Positions 32,029-41,240 of a DNA stretch of 64,000 nucleotides are shown piece by piece. Each line of letters opens with the position of its first letter. Position 1 is the stretch's first letter. The notes beneath the pieces were generated by a model. The model was not told the origin of the DNA. It did not search any database and worked only from the letters and a program-made list of their open reading frames with translations. This stretch comes from Muriicola sp. Z0-33 (lineage in GTDB: Bacteria; Bacteroidota; Bacteroidia; Flavobacteriales; Flavobacteriaceae), in contig NZ_JAFMPW010000001.1 of NCBI RefSeq assembly GCF_026126425.1, forward strand, positions 310,001 to 374,000, read 5' to 3'. The position numbers were made by a program, and so were the translations under genes.

Positions 32029-34440
32029 ATGCACAGGATAGGGGTACTGCTAGCTTTTTTTACTTTTCAGCTTGTTTCGTCGCAGGAGATTCAATTATTG
32101 GACCTTGAGACAAAGGAACCCATTGTAAATGTAGTACTGTACAATACCGACCGTTCAAAGACGGTACTATCCGATTTTGATGGAAAATGCGACCTTGGTT
32201 TGTTCGACAGGAATGAGCGTATTTTCTTTAAGCATTTAAGCTATCAAACTAAGAAGGCTACAAAAGCTCAGATTTTGCGTAAAAGTACAAGGGTATATAT
32301 GACCTTAAGTCCTGAGCAACTTGATGAAGTGGTGATGTCTATTTCCAAATGGGAACAACAGAAGAAAGATATTCCACAAAAGATAGTTTCATTAAATGCG
32401 AAGGAAATTGCCTTTACTACCTCTCAGACATCGGCAGATCTTTTGCAGAATAGCGGAAAAGTTTTTGTACAAAAAAGCCAGTTAGGTGGTGGAAGTCCAA
32501 TGATCCGTGGTTTTGCAACAAATAGATTGGTGCTTTCTGTTGACGGTGTTCGTATGAACAATGCCATTTTTAGAGGCGGAAATATTCAAAATATCATCTC
32601 CATTGATCCGTTTACCATCAAAAATACTGAAGTGATATTTGGACCGGGTTCTGTGATCTATGGAAGTGATGCGATTGGGGGAGTTATGAATTTCTTTACC
32701 CGGGAAGCCATGTTTTCAGAGCATGATAGTCTGTTGTTTACAGGAATGGCAAACTCCCGCTTTGCTACTGTCAATAACGAAGGTACAGCTCACTTCAATT
32801 TTAACTTGGGCCGAAAGAAATGGTCATTTCTAACCAGCGCTACTTTTAGTTCCTTTGATGATCTTAACATGGGAACTCGCGGTCCGGCGGCCTATCTTAG
32901 AAATGAATATGTAGTCAGGAATAATGGGACAGACATGCTTATGGCCAATAATCGCCCAAGACGGCAAAAAAGTACAGGCTATAATCAATTGAATCTGATG
33001 CAAAAAATTAGCCACAAGCCCAATAGTAACTGGAAGTACGATTTGGGATTGTACTATTCCGAGACCTCCGATTTTTCAAGATATGACCGTCTTATCAGAC
33101 CGGCCGATGACGGAGAGGGCCTCAGGTCTGCAGAATGGTTCTACGGCCCTCAGAAATGGTTTATGGGCAACTTTCAGCTGTATAAAAAGGGAAGAGGAAA
33201 ATTCTATGATGGGTTAAAGATCACCACGGCCTATCAACATTTCGAAGAAAGCAGAAATGAACGGGATTTTAATGATCCGCTCCGGTTTACCACTAAGGAA
33301 AATGTAGATGCGATATCGACAAACATTGATTTCGAAAACAAGAAGATTGGAGATCTTAGGCTTTATTATGGAACAGAATACATATTCAACAAAGTAGGAT
33401 CCGATGGGAGTCAAGAGAATATAGAGACCAATAGTTTTGACAATGCCGCTTCAAGATATCCGGATGGAGCCACCTGGCAAACCTTTGCCGGGTATGTAAA
33501 TGCCGAGTATAAGGCAAAACCTAATTTCACTTTTCTTTCCGGTCTTCGATACAGTCATGTTTGGATAAATGCTGATTTTGACACCACATTCTACCCCTTT
33601 CCCTTTAATTCGGCTAAATTAAATAATGGGGCATTAACCGGAAGCCTTGGTTTTAGCTGGTTTCCCAAAGCAGATCTGCAGATAACTCTTAATGGCTCTA
33701 CTGGTTTCAGAGCTCCCAATATTGATGACATAGGCAAAGTGTTTGATTCGGAACCAGGAGCAGTAGTGGTCCCAAACCCGGTTTTGGAGCCAGAGTACGC
33801 TTACAACGCAGAAATGAGGGTGCAAAAGAACATCAAAGACAAAATTGTGCTTAATGGAGCTGTGTACTACACCTATTTGGTAGATGCGCTGGTACGGCGA
33901 GATTATTTGTTTAACGGGGAAAGTCAGATAATGTACAACGGGCAACTGAGTAATGTGCAAGCCATACAGAATGCCGCCAAAGCCTTTGTTTATGGATTTG
34001 AGTTTGGAGCAGAGGCCTTTTTGTCGGAACAGATCTCATTGCGTTCAAATATAACGCTGACAGAGGGTATAGAAGAGGATAGTGATGGGACAGAATCTGC
34101 TGCAAGACACGTAGCCCCAACCTTTGGCGATTTTCATTTTATATGGAATAATCAGAAAATAAAGACCGATATTTTTGTCAACTTCAACGGGGAAATTTCA
34201 TTCGATGATTTAGCGATAACCGAGCGAAACAAGGATTATATTTACGCCCGGGATACTAGGGGAAGGCCGTATTCTCCTTCTTGGTATACCTTAAATTTCC
34301 GTTCGCAATACCAGCTCAGTAGAAAACTCTCTGGACAATTAAACATCGAAAACATTACTAACCAAAGGTACAGGCCTTATTCTTCGGGGATAGCCGCTGC
34401 CGGGACCAATTTTATACTGGCGTTAGAGTATTCATTCTAA
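32029..34440 (+). CDS. TonB-dependent outer membrane receptor, haem-receptor-like
   Basis: An 803-residue outer membrane receptor. The start at 32029 is preferred over the in-frame ATG at 32011, which lies inside recO, because it gives a compact signal peptide (M-H-R-I-G-V-L-L-A-F ending V-S-S-Q). A short CarboxypepD-regulatory-like domain comes next, then a plug with I-R-G-F-A-T-N-R-L-V-L-S-V-D-G-V-R, then the barrel ending in aromatic Y-S-F. Near residue 560 is F-R-A-P, and about 20 residues later P-N-P-V-L-E-P-E, the pair that marks haem/haemoglobin receptors. No His lies between these two boxes, so haem itself is not certain. Confidence 0.88.
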   Translation: MHRIGVLLAFFTFQLVSSQEIQLLDLETKEPIVNVVLYNTDRSKTVLSDFDGKCDLGLFDRNERIFFKHLSYQTKKATKAQILRKSTRVYMTLSPEQLDEVVMSISKWEQQKKDIPQKIVSLNAKEIAFTTSQTSADLLQNSGKVFVQKSQLGGGSPMIRGFATNRLVLSVDGVRMNNAIFRGGNIQNIISIDPFTIKNTEVIFGPGSVIYGSDAIGGVMNFFTREAMFSEHDSLLFTGMANSRFATVNNEGTAHFNFNLGRKKWSFLTSATFSSFDDLNMGTRGPAAYLRNEYVVRNNGTDMLMANNRPRRQKSTGYNQLNLMQKISHKPNSNWKYDLGLYYSETSDFSRYDRLIRPADDGEGLRSAEWFYGPQKWFMGNFQLYKKGRGKFYDGLKITTAYQHFEESRNERDFNDPLRFTTKENVDAISTNIDFENKKIGDLRLYYGTEYIFNKVGSDGSQENIETNSFDNAASRYPDGATWQTFAGYVNAEYKAKPNFTFLSGLRYSHVWINADFDTTFYPFPFNSAKLNNGALTGSLGFSWFPKADLQITLNGSTGFRAPNIDDIGKVFDSEPGAVVVPNPVLEPEYAYNAEMRVQKNIKDKIVLNGAVYYTYLVDALVRRDYLFNGESQIMYNGQLSNVQAIQNAAKAFVYGFEFGAEAFLSEQISLRSNITLTEGIEEDSDGTESAARHVAPTFGDFHFIWNNQKIKTDIFVNFNGEISFDDLAITERNKDYIYARDTRGRPYSPSWYTLNFRSQYQLSRKLSGQLNIENITNQRYRPYSSGIAAAGTNFILALEYSF

Positions 34441-34445
34441 ACATA

Positions 34446-34477
34446 AAAAAACCCTGATAGTTTAATCAGGGTTTTCA
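34446..34477 (+). terminator. Intrinsic terminator after the TonB receptor
   Basis: AACCCTGAT (34450-34458) pairs with ATCAGGGTT (34465-34473) around a short loop and is flanked by A-run and T-run, so it can stop transcription from both the receptor and the convergent small lipoprotein gene. Confidence 0.85.
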
Positions 34478-34503
34478 TCTGGTCAGGACTCTTGTTTTAT
34501 ATA

Positions 34504-34845
34504 CTAAGCGTCGTCTGTAGCCTCTTCTACTTCTTCTTTTAAATCTTCTGCAGCTTCTTTTACTGCATCTCCAACGTCTTTTGTAGCATCTTTAACGTCT
34601 TCTGTCGCTTTCCTAATATCATCGGCTGCCTCATTTGCTGCTTTCTCTACGTCTTTGGCCGCCTCCTCTACATCTTTAATGGCATCATTGGTGGCATTTT
34701 TAACCTCATCTCCGATTCCTTCAAGTTCTTCGCTCACTTCCTCTAATGCCTCTTCGGTCTTGGCAGCATCGTCTTTACATCCTTCGCAGGATACAAATGA
34801 TACGCTCAAAACCATTAAGATAGTTCCTAAAATTGCTTTTTTCAT
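34504..34845 (-). CDS. Small Ala/Glu/Asp-rich helical lipoprotein
   Basis: A 113-residue lipoprotein with signal and lipobox V-S-C (C20). The mature part is almost one long amphipathic helix of heptad/11-mer-like repeats built from A, E, D, K, V and T, with repeated D-V-E-x-A-A and D-V-K-D-A-T units, resembling LEA-type or apolipoprotein-like coiled proteins. A structural or envelope-stress role is plausible, but nothing specific can be said. It stands alone on the minus strand opposite to ileS. Confidence 0.8.
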   Translation of the reverse strand: MKKAILGTILMVLSVSFVSCEGCKDDAAKTEEALEEVSEELEGIGDEVKNATNDAIKDVEEAAKDVEKAANEAADDIRKATEDVKDATKDVGDAVKEAAEDLKEEVEEATDDA

Positions 34846-35041
34846 GGTAGTAATGTTTAGTGTTTAATTATATATCTATCCTAATATACGCGATGGAAGC
34901 CTTACTTAGATGCCCATATCTATGAGATGAGTTCTTTAAATAAAATTCAGAGAGAGCATTCTCTTTGCCAAAACAGGCATAATTTTACATCTAAATTCAC
35001 TAATTTTGCGGACTTAATTTAGGGCAGTAAGTACTACGCTT

Positions 35042-38000
35042 ATGAAGTTTGAAGAATATAAGGGCTTGGATTTACCTCAGGTGGCAGACAATATCCTGAA
35101 ATTTTGGAAAGAAAACCAAATTTTCGAGAAAAGTGTCAGTAGCAGGGAAGGGGCGCAGGGTTTTGTATTTTATGAAGGTCCCCCTTCGGCCAATGGGCTA
35201 CCTGGTATTCACCATGTGATGGCCAGAACCATTAAGGATATATTTCCCCGGTATAAAACAATGAAAGGCTTTCAGGTAAAACGAAAAGCCGGTTGGGATA
35301 CTCACGGATTGCCTATAGAAATTGGTGTTGAAAAAGAACTTGGAATTAACAAGGGCGATATTGGCACCAAAATATCTATAGAAGAGTACAATGCGGCATG
35401 TAAAAAAGCCGTAATGAGATATACGGATGTCTGGAACAGTATGACCGAAAAAATTGGCTATTGGGTAGATATGGATGATCCCTATATCACCTATAAGTCC
35501 AAGTACATGGAATCTGTGTGGTGGTTGCTTAAAGAAATATATGACAAGGGCCTTATTTACAAAGGATATACCATACAGCCCTATTCTCCTAAAGCAGGAA
35601 CCGGTCTTAGCTCGCATGAGCTCAACCAACCGGGGACCTATCAGAATGTTACTGATACTACTGCTGTAGCCCAATTTAAGGCGATTAATGAAACACTCCC
35701 GGCAGTCTTAAAAGAGATCTCAGGCCAGGTTTATTTTCTTGCCTGGACTACCACTCCATGGACCTTGCCTTCAAATACCGCACTTACAGTAGGAGCAAAT
35801 ATTGATTATGCGATAGTAAAGACTTTTAATCAATACACCTTTGAACCAATTAATGTGGTTTTGGCCAAAAGTCTTGTAGCAAAACAATTTACAGGAAAGT
35901 TTAAGGAGTCGGATGATGAAGAAGATTTTAAAACTTTCTCCCAGGAAAACAAGAATATTCCGTATAGCTTAGTGCATGAAATTAAGGGGAGAGACTTATT
36001 GGGAATTCGATACGAGCAGCTTCTGAATTATGCATTACCGTATGAAAATGCTGAAAATGCCTTCAGGATAATTGAGGGAGATTTTGTTACCACAGAAGAC
36101 GGAACGGGGATAGTACACACGGCTCCAACTTTTGGTGCAGATGATATGATGGTGGCTAAAATGGCTAAACCCCAGGTGCCGCCCATGTTAGTGCTGGATG
36201 AGAATGACAATGCCGTTCCCCTTGTAGATCTGCAGGGTAGATTTCGCCCGGAAATGAAAGAATTGGCGGGGAAATATGTCAAAAACGAATATTATGATGA
36301 TGGCAAAGCCCCGGAAAAGTCTGTTGATGTAGAGATCGCAATTAAGCTTAAGGAAGAGAACAAGGCATTTAAAGTAGAAAAATATGCCCATAGTTATCCT
36401 AATTGCTGGCGTACAGATAAACCAATTCTATATTATCCATTAGATTCCTGGTTTATAAAGGTTACTGATATCAAAGACCGAATGTTTGAATTAAATCAGA
36501 CGATAAACTGGAAACCAAAAGCAACTGGTGACGGTAGGTTCGGTAATTGGCTGGCGAATGCCAATGATTGGAATTTATCAAGATCGCGATATTGGGGGAT
36601 TCCATTACCCATTTGGAGGACAGAGGATGGCAGAGAAGAACTTATAATAGGATCAGTTGCCCAGCTTAAAGATGAAATTGACAAAGCCATTAAAGCAGGG
36701 CTTGTTGAGGAGGATATCTTTTCAGATTTTGTAATTGGCGATATGAGTGAGGCCAATTATGATAAAATAGATCTGCACAAAAATATTGTGGATCAGATTG
36801 TATTAGTATCTCCCTCAGGCAAACCGATGAAGCGAGAGTCCGATCTGATAGACGTATGGTTTGATAGTGGCTCAATGCCCTATGCACAATGGCACTATCC
36901 ATTTGAAAATAATGACCTTGTAGATCAGGGGATAACTTTTCCGGCAGATTTTATTGCTGAGGGCGTAGACCAGACAAGAGGTTGGTTCTATACGCTCCAT
37001 GCCATCGCAACCATGGTATTTGATAGCATAGCATACAGGAATGTGGTTTCTAACGGACTTGTTCTGGACAAGGATGGAAAGAAAATGTCTAAACGCCTTG
37101 GAAATGCCGCCGATCCTTTTGAAACCATGAACATGCACGGAGCAGATGCCACAAGGTGGTACATGATCTCGAATGCAAACCCATGGGATAATCTGAAGTT
37201 CGATATTGACGGTATTGTTGAGGTGAAACGAAAGTTCTTCGGTACCCTTTACAATACTTATTCGTTCTTTGCACTCTATGCTAACATAGATGAATTTGAC
37301 TATAGTGAAGATGACATTGCTTTAGAAAAAAGACCGGAAATAGATCAGTGGATTTTGTCAGAATTACACAGCTTAATATCAAAAGTGGATGCAGCCTATG
37401 CGGAATATGAACCTACAAAGGCCACCCGTGCTATTTCAGAGTTTGTTCAGGAAAATTTAAGTAACTGGTATGTTAGATTATGCCGAAGGCGTTTCTGGAA
37501 AGGTGATTATCAGGAAGACAAAATTTCTGCATACCAAACTCTTTACACTTGTCTGGAAACCATTGCCAAGCTTTCTGCTCCTGTAGCTCCTTTTTTTATG
37601 GATCAATTGTACAGAGACCTTACGGCGACCACCAAAAGGGAGGGGTATGAAAGTGTTCACCTGGCTTTATTCCCCGAAGCTAATCCGGTTTATGTCAATA
37701 CAAGTCTGGAAAGAAAAATGCAAAAGGCACAGGCTATATCATCACTTGTTTTGTCTATCCGTCAAAAGGAAAGAATAAAGGTGCGGCAGCCACTGCAGAA
37801 AATTATGATTCCTGTTCTGGATGAAGAACAACGCAGTGAAATTGAAGCGGTGGCGGAATTGATAAAATCTGAGGTCAATGTAAAGGAAATAACCTTACTG
37901 GACGATGCTTCAGGGATTTTAGTAAAGCAAATTAAGCCCAATTTTAAAGTTCTGGGACCCAGGTTTGGTAAAGAGATGAAGCTGATTTCCCAGGCTATAG

Positions 38001-38443
38001 CGAAGTTAGATCAGGAGGATATCCAGAAAATTGAACGAGAAGGCGAAATTTCACTTGACTTAGAGAATAAAATTATTATATTACAGTTAGAGGATGTAGA
38101 AATTACCTCACAAGATATTGAAGGTTGGTTGGTTGCCAGTTCCGGATCGCTTACTGTAGCACTGGATGTAACTATCAATGAAAACCTTAGGGAGGAAGGG
38201 ATTGCCAGAGAATTGGTAAATAGAATTCAAAACCTTCGTAAGGAATCAGGATTTGAGGTAACAGATAAAATAGACATTAAAATACTGAAAGACGGTTTTG
38301 TAGAAAAAGCAGTTGCCAGTAATATTAATTATATAAAAACTGAGACTTTAACTGCCGATTTGCAGTTTGAAGAAACCTTGGAAAATGGCACCTCAGTAGC
38401 ATTTGATGAAGTAAATACAAAATTGTTTATCCAAAAACACTAA
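35042..38443 (+). CDS. ileS: Isoleucyl-tRNA synthetase, IleS2-like with swapped GxHH motif
   Basis: An 1133-residue class Ia synthetase charging tRNA-Ile. The first signature motif is N-G-L-P-G55-I-H57-H58, so instead of H-x-G-H it reads G-x-H-H. The second signature is K681-M-S-K-R685. Between them lies the editing (CP1) domain with T-T-P-W-T-L-P-S-N-T-A. The anticodon-binding domain follows, and a long C-terminal part extends it well beyond the ~930-residue IleS1 type. Length and motifs point to the IleS2 type. A TAATTTTG box at 35001-35008 is a likely -7 element. It starts a run with dksA-like and lspA genes. Confidence 0.95.
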   Translation: MKFEEYKGLDLPQVADNILKFWKENQIFEKSVSSREGAQGFVFYEGPPSANGLPGIHHVMARTIKDIFPRYKTMKGFQVKRKAGWDTHGLPIEIGVEKELGINKGDIGTKISIEEYNAACKKAVMRYTDVWNSMTEKIGYWVDMDDPYITYKSKYMESVWWLLKEIYDKGLIYKGYTIQPYSPKAGTGLSSHELNQPGTYQNVTDTTAVAQFKAINETLPAVLKEISGQVYFLAWTTTPWTLPSNTALTVGANIDYAIVKTFNQYTFEPINVVLAKSLVAKQFTGKFKESDDEEDFKTFSQENKNIPYSLVHEIKGRDLLGIRYEQLLNYALPYENAENAFRIIEGDFVTTEDGTGIVHTAPTFGADDMMVAKMAKPQVPPMLVLDENDNAVPLVDLQGRFRPEMKELAGKYVKNEYYDDGKAPEKSVDVEIAIKLKEENKAFKVEKYAHSYPNCWRTDKPILYYPLDSWFIKVTDIKDRMFELNQTINWKPKATGDGRFGNWLANANDWNLSRSRYWGIPLPIWRTEDGREELIIGSVAQLKDEIDKAIKAGLVEEDIFSDFVIGDMSEANYDKIDLHKNIVDQIVLVSPSGKPMKRESDLIDVWFDSGSMPYAQWHYPFENNDLVDQGITFPADFIAEGVDQTRGWFYTLHAIATMVFDSIAYRNVVSNGLVLDKDGKKMSKRLGNAADPFETMNMHGADATRWYMISNANPWDNLKFDIDGIVEVKRKFFGTLYNTYSFFALYANIDEFDYSEDDIALEKRPEIDQWILSELHSLISKVDAAYAEYEPTKATRAISEFVQENLSNWYVRLCRRRFWKGDYQEDKISAYQTLYTCLETIAKLSAPVAPFFMDQLYRDLTATTKREGYESVHLALFPEANPVYVNTSLERKMQKAQAISSLVLSIRQKERIKVRQPLQKIMIPVLDEEQRSEIEAVAELIKSEVNVKEITLLDDASGILVKQIKPNFKVLGPRFGKEMKLISQAIAKLDQEDIQKIEREGEISLDLENKIIILQLEDVEITSQDIEGWLVASSGSLTVALDVTINENLREEGIARELVNRIQNLRKESGFEVTDKIDIKILKDGFVEKAVASNINYIKTETLTADLQFEETLENGTSVAFDEVNTKLFIQKH

Positions 38444-38447
38444 AACT

Positions 38448-38831
38448 ATGGGACAAGATTTAAAGATTAGATATTCAGATAAGGAGTTAGAAGGATTTAG
38501 AGCCCTTATCGAAGAAAAGATAGAAAAGGCTACAAGTCATCTCAATTTGCTTAAAAGCTCATATATGAATGACGGGAATAATGGCACTGATGATACCTCT
38601 CCAACTTTCAAAGCCTTTGAAGAAGGGTCAGAAACTATGAGTAAAGAGGCAAATACACAACTTGCAATTCGTCAGGAAAAATTTATTCGTGATTTAAAGA
38701 ATGCTTTATTGAGAATAGAAAACAAGACCTATGGTATCTGCAGGGTTACCGGTAAGCTCATCAACAAAGAGCGTTTAAAACTGGTACCTCACGCAACGCT
38801 GAGTATTGAGGCAAAGAATATGCAAAAATAA
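38448..38831 (+). CDS. DksA/TraR-like protein, zinc ligands mostly lost
   Basis: A 127-residue protein with a helical coiled-coil N-terminus and a DksA/TraR C-terminal domain. In the C-terminal part the pattern Y-G-I-C98-R-V-T-G-K-L-I-x-x-E-R-L-x-x-V-P-H-A-T-L-S-I-E-A-K keeps the backbone of the C4 finger, but only C98 of the four cysteines remains. Such Cys-poor forms are usual in Bacteroidetes. DksA acts with ppGpp at RNA polymerase; whether this one does is untested. It follows ileS by 4 bases and is followed by a terminator. Confidence 0.9.
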   Translation: MGQDLKIRYSDKELEGFRALIEEKIEKATSHLNLLKSSYMNDGNNGTDDTSPTFKAFEEGSETMSKEANTQLAIRQEKFIRDLKNALLRIENKTYGICRVTGKLINKERLKLVPHATLSIEAKNMQK

Positions 38832-38836
38832 AATTG

Positions 38837-38862
38837 AAACGCCCGAATAGGGCGTTTTTTTA
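38837..38862 (+). terminator. Intrinsic terminator after the dksA-like gene
   Basis: AAACGCCC (38837-38844) pairs with GGGCGTTT (38850-38857) over a 5-base loop, with a run of T behind. It sits 3 bases before the ATG of the next gene, so that gene needs read-through or its own promoter. Confidence 0.85.
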
Positions 38863-38864
38863 TA

Positions 38865-39488
38865 ATGATAAGGCTGGTCTTTACAGTAATTTGCTTAATC
38901 ACCTTTAGCGGACTACAGTCTCAAAAGATGATCAGAAAATCTTTGACTAACTCCAATGTAACCGCCTTTCAAATAGACACCCGCAATTGTTTCGATTTAG
39001 AATTGACAACATCAACAAATGATGAGCTGATAGTAGAAGCATTAATAGATGGGGAATATAGCGACGATTTAGTAGTAAAAATCAGAGAAGCCGGGAGCAC
39101 TTATATGGTAAGTACCGGGTTTAGGCCAAATTTTGTTGTTCCTAATGATAAATTAAGTGCGCACAAAGTCATTTCTATTGCCTTAAAAGTTAGACTGCCA
39201 GAATTTAATAAGGTACATGTTACCGGAACCAACTGCAATGTGATGGCAAAGGGAACATTCTCCATATTGGAAGTAGCGCTAGACGATGGGAATTGCTCTT
39301 TAGACCAGGTGGGCTTAAAAGCAGTTGTTAAAACACAGAGCGGGAATATCAATGTCCTGGGAGAGGGAGGCAATGTGCTGGCCGAATCTAAATATGGAAC
39401 AGTTGTTAAAAAGAACTTTCCGGAAGGTGCAAGTGTATATGATTTGCATTCCGTTAGGGGGGATATTCACCTGACCAATACCAATTAA
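38865..39488 (+). CDS. Secreted DUF4097/DUF2807-like beta-helical protein
   Basis: A 207-residue protein with signal peptide (about 1-19, ending L-Q-S-Q). The mature part is a run of beta strands with N/D/G turns (for example F-D-L-E-L-T-T-S-T-N-D-E-L, V-H-V-T-G-T-N-C-N-V-M-A-K-G, V-K-T-Q-S-G-N-I-N-V-L-G-E-G) as in the adhesin-like repeats of DUF4097/DUF2807 proteins. The role is unknown. It lies between the dksA terminator and lspA. Confidence 0.78.
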   Translation: MIRLVFTVICLITFSGLQSQKMIRKSLTNSNVTAFQIDTRNCFDLELTTSTNDELIVEALIDGEYSDDLVVKIREAGSTYMVSTGFRPNFVVPNDKLSAHKVISIALKVRLPEFNKVHVTGTNCNVMAKGTFSILEVALDDGNCSLDQVGLKAVVKTQSGNINVLGEGGNVLAESKYGTVVKKNFPEGASVYDLHSVRGDIHLTNTN

Positions 39489-39568
39489 CTGTATTTCTGA
39501 CACCTACGTCTTCTACATGCATCAGATTGGTTTATAATCCCTATTTTTGCGAATCAATTTTGGAATAG

Positions 39569-40276
39569 ATGCGATTAAACAAGGCCCTGTTGCTGGTAGC
39601 TATAATTTTGATAGTAGATCAAATATCTAAGATCTATGTCAAAACGCACTTTATATTGGGCGAAGATGTCACGGTATTTAGCTGGTTCAAGATTTTGTTT
39701 ATAGAGAATGAAGGTGCTGCCTGGGGAACTAAACTAAGCGATATTTTACCTGTTTCGGACTCTGCCGGAAAGTTAATTCTCACCATTTTCAGGCTCTTTG
39801 CTATTGTCGGGATCGGATATTGGCTTTATGATATTGTCCGAAAGATGGCATCTAAAACATTAATAATAGCCGTTGCCTTAATTTTTGCAGGTGCGCTTGG
39901 AAATATAATCGATTCTGTTTTTTACGGACTTGTGTTTGATGATAGTTATAATCAGGTGGCAAGTTTGTTTTCCGATGAGCCATATGGAAGCCTTTTTTAT
40001 GGTAAGGTGGTAGACATGCTTTATTTTCCCATGATAGATACTACCTGGCCAGAATGGATGCCCTTTGTCGGTGGGAATAACTTTCGTTTTTTCGAGCCTG
40101 TTTTTAATGTAGCTGATACGGCGATCAGCACAGGGGTTGGCATATTATTGGTGTTCAATAAAAAGGCGTTTCCCAAAAAAGCTGAAGCAGAACAAGAAAA
40201 TAATGCAGTGGCTGAGGAGGCTTTGCAATCTGAGACATCAACAACTTCACCTGGAGATCAGGATCAGAACTCGTAA
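39569..40276 (+). CDS. lspA: Lipoprotein signal peptidase (signal peptidase II), extended form
   Basis: A 235-residue inner membrane aspartic protease that cleaves prolipoprotein signal peptides. The family motifs are D17-Q-I-S-K, E-N-E-G-A-A-W-G (about 46-53), G-A-L-G-N-I-I-D, and the two catalytic aspartates D149 (K-V-V-D-M) and D183 (F-N-V-A-D-T-A). An insertion of about 35 residues lies between G-N-I-I-D and K-V-V-D, and an acidic Q/E/S tail of ~30 residues follows the last helix. Both are unlike the ~165-residue E. coli enzyme. Many predicted lipoproteins in this window would be its substrates. A TATTTTTG box is at 39542-39549. Confidence 0.94.
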   Translation: MRLNKALLLVAIILIVDQISKIYVKTHFILGEDVTVFSWFKILFIENEGAAWGTKLSDILPVSDSAGKLILTIFRLFAIVGIGYWLYDIVRKMASKTLIIAVALIFAGALGNIIDSVFYGLVFDDSYNQVASLFSDEPYGSLFYGKVVDMLYFPMIDTTWPEWMPFVGGNNFRFFEPVFNVADTAISTGVGILLVFNKKAFPKKAEAEQENNAVAEEALQSETSTTSPGDQDQNS

Positions 40277-40824
40277 ATTTTCTTTGGAGTAACGCAGTAG
40301 TCCAAAGGAACATCTCCCGGATGGAGATCTGATATTTCTTCTACAGCTTCAAATAACGATAGTCCTATTTTAATAACATCTGGCGGGCACTCGTTAAGGA
40401 AATTATCATAAAAACCTTTTCCATACCCTACTCGGTTTCCTTTAAGATCAAATGCCATTAAAGGCACAAAAACAACTTCAATCATACTTGATGGCACAGG
40501 AATTCCTTCAACAGGTTCGGGAATGTCCCAGCGATTTTTTTTAAATACTGTACTATCTGTTAATAGGTAATTTGTCAATTTCGAAGGGCCGGTGATTTTG
40601 GGCACTACTACATTTTTATCCTTAGCTTGCAGAATAGTAAGGATACAGGAAGTGTCAATTTCCTTTTTTTCCGGGATCTGTAAAAACAAATGATAATACA
40701 GATACTCCCAAATAGGAAGCTGATTTACGTTTTCGGCAATAGCCAAACTCGCAACTTCTAGTTGTTCTTCTGAAAATTCTTTTCTCAGTAATGTAAAGTT
40801 TAATCGTAACTCTTTTTTAAACAT
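40264..40824 (-). CDS. 5-formyltetrahydrofolate cyclo-ligase
   Basis: A 186-residue cytosolic enzyme converting 5-formyltetrahydrofolate with ATP to 5,10-methenyltetrahydrofolate. The hallmark G-Y-G-K-G-F-Y-D-N-F-L motif, preceded by F-D-L-K-G-N-R-V, is near residue 130. The N-terminal K-x-E-L-R-x-x-F-x-x-L-R segment fits the family's basic R/K patch. Its 3' end overlaps lspA by 13 bases on the opposite strand. Confidence 0.93.
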   Translation of the reverse strand: MFKKELRLNFTLLRKEFSEEQLEVASLAIAENVNQLPIWEYLYYHLFLQIPEKKEIDTSCILTILQAKDKNVVVPKITGPSKLTNYLLTDSTVFKKNRWDIPEPVEGIPVPSSMIEVVFVPLMAFDLKGNRVGYGKGFYDNFLNECPPDVIKIGLSLFEAVEEISDLHPGDVPLDYCVTPKKIYEF

Positions 40825-40869
40825 AAAAGGCGATTAAACGAATTGTGTGGGGGGAGCTATTCGTCAAAA

Positions 40870-41055
40870 TTATTCCTTCGCCGCAACGGCAAAATAAATC
40901 TTGAAAAAGAGCATCAATATCAGGTACATTCCTAATGTAATGAAATAATTGTCCATGTGAGTGCCTGCTTTTGACGTGCTAAATGTAAATAAAAAAATCG
41001 AGGGTACACCCATAAAATGCACTAATTCATCGATGAAATGCACTTTTTTATGCAA
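40870..41055 (-). CDS. Possible small single-span membrane protein
   Basis: A 61-codon frame just upstream of the cyclo-ligase gene. Its last ~28 residues, from an internal methionine (M34), make one clean hydrophobic span (F-I-T-L-G-M-Y-L-I-L-M-L-F-F-K-I-Y-F) with a short A-A-K-E tail, which is typical of real small membrane proteins. The N-terminal part is not convincing, so the true start may be M15 or M34. No family is recognised; I keep it at low confidence. Confidence 0.3.
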   Translation of the reverse strand: MHKKVHFIDELVHFMGVPSIFLFTFSTSKAGTHMDNYFITLGMYLILMLFFKIYFAVAAKE

Positions 41056-41240
41056 TCATTAACATTTTTGTGCATTTTACCGACTATTTCCTTAAAGTGC
41101 TATTGTCTAAAAAATTGATAATCACCACTTTAAAAAAATAGTAGTTTTATTTATCAAAACCTCTTTGAAGGACAGAAGAGAAATGCCATGTATTTTATCG
41201 GATTTCTTTGAATTATAATGCTTCGTTAAATTGTTTGCGC

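Noticed and set aside
34846-35041. T-box or other leader riboswitch upstream of ileS
   Set aside because: The 196-bp spacer has no T-box sequence, no long alternate stem and no terminator before the ATG.
41026-41037. 12-bp palindrome TTCATCGATGAA between the cyclo-ligase and uvrC genes
   Set aside because: It lies inside the possible small frame, is isolated, and no second copy or promoter arrangement supports an operator.
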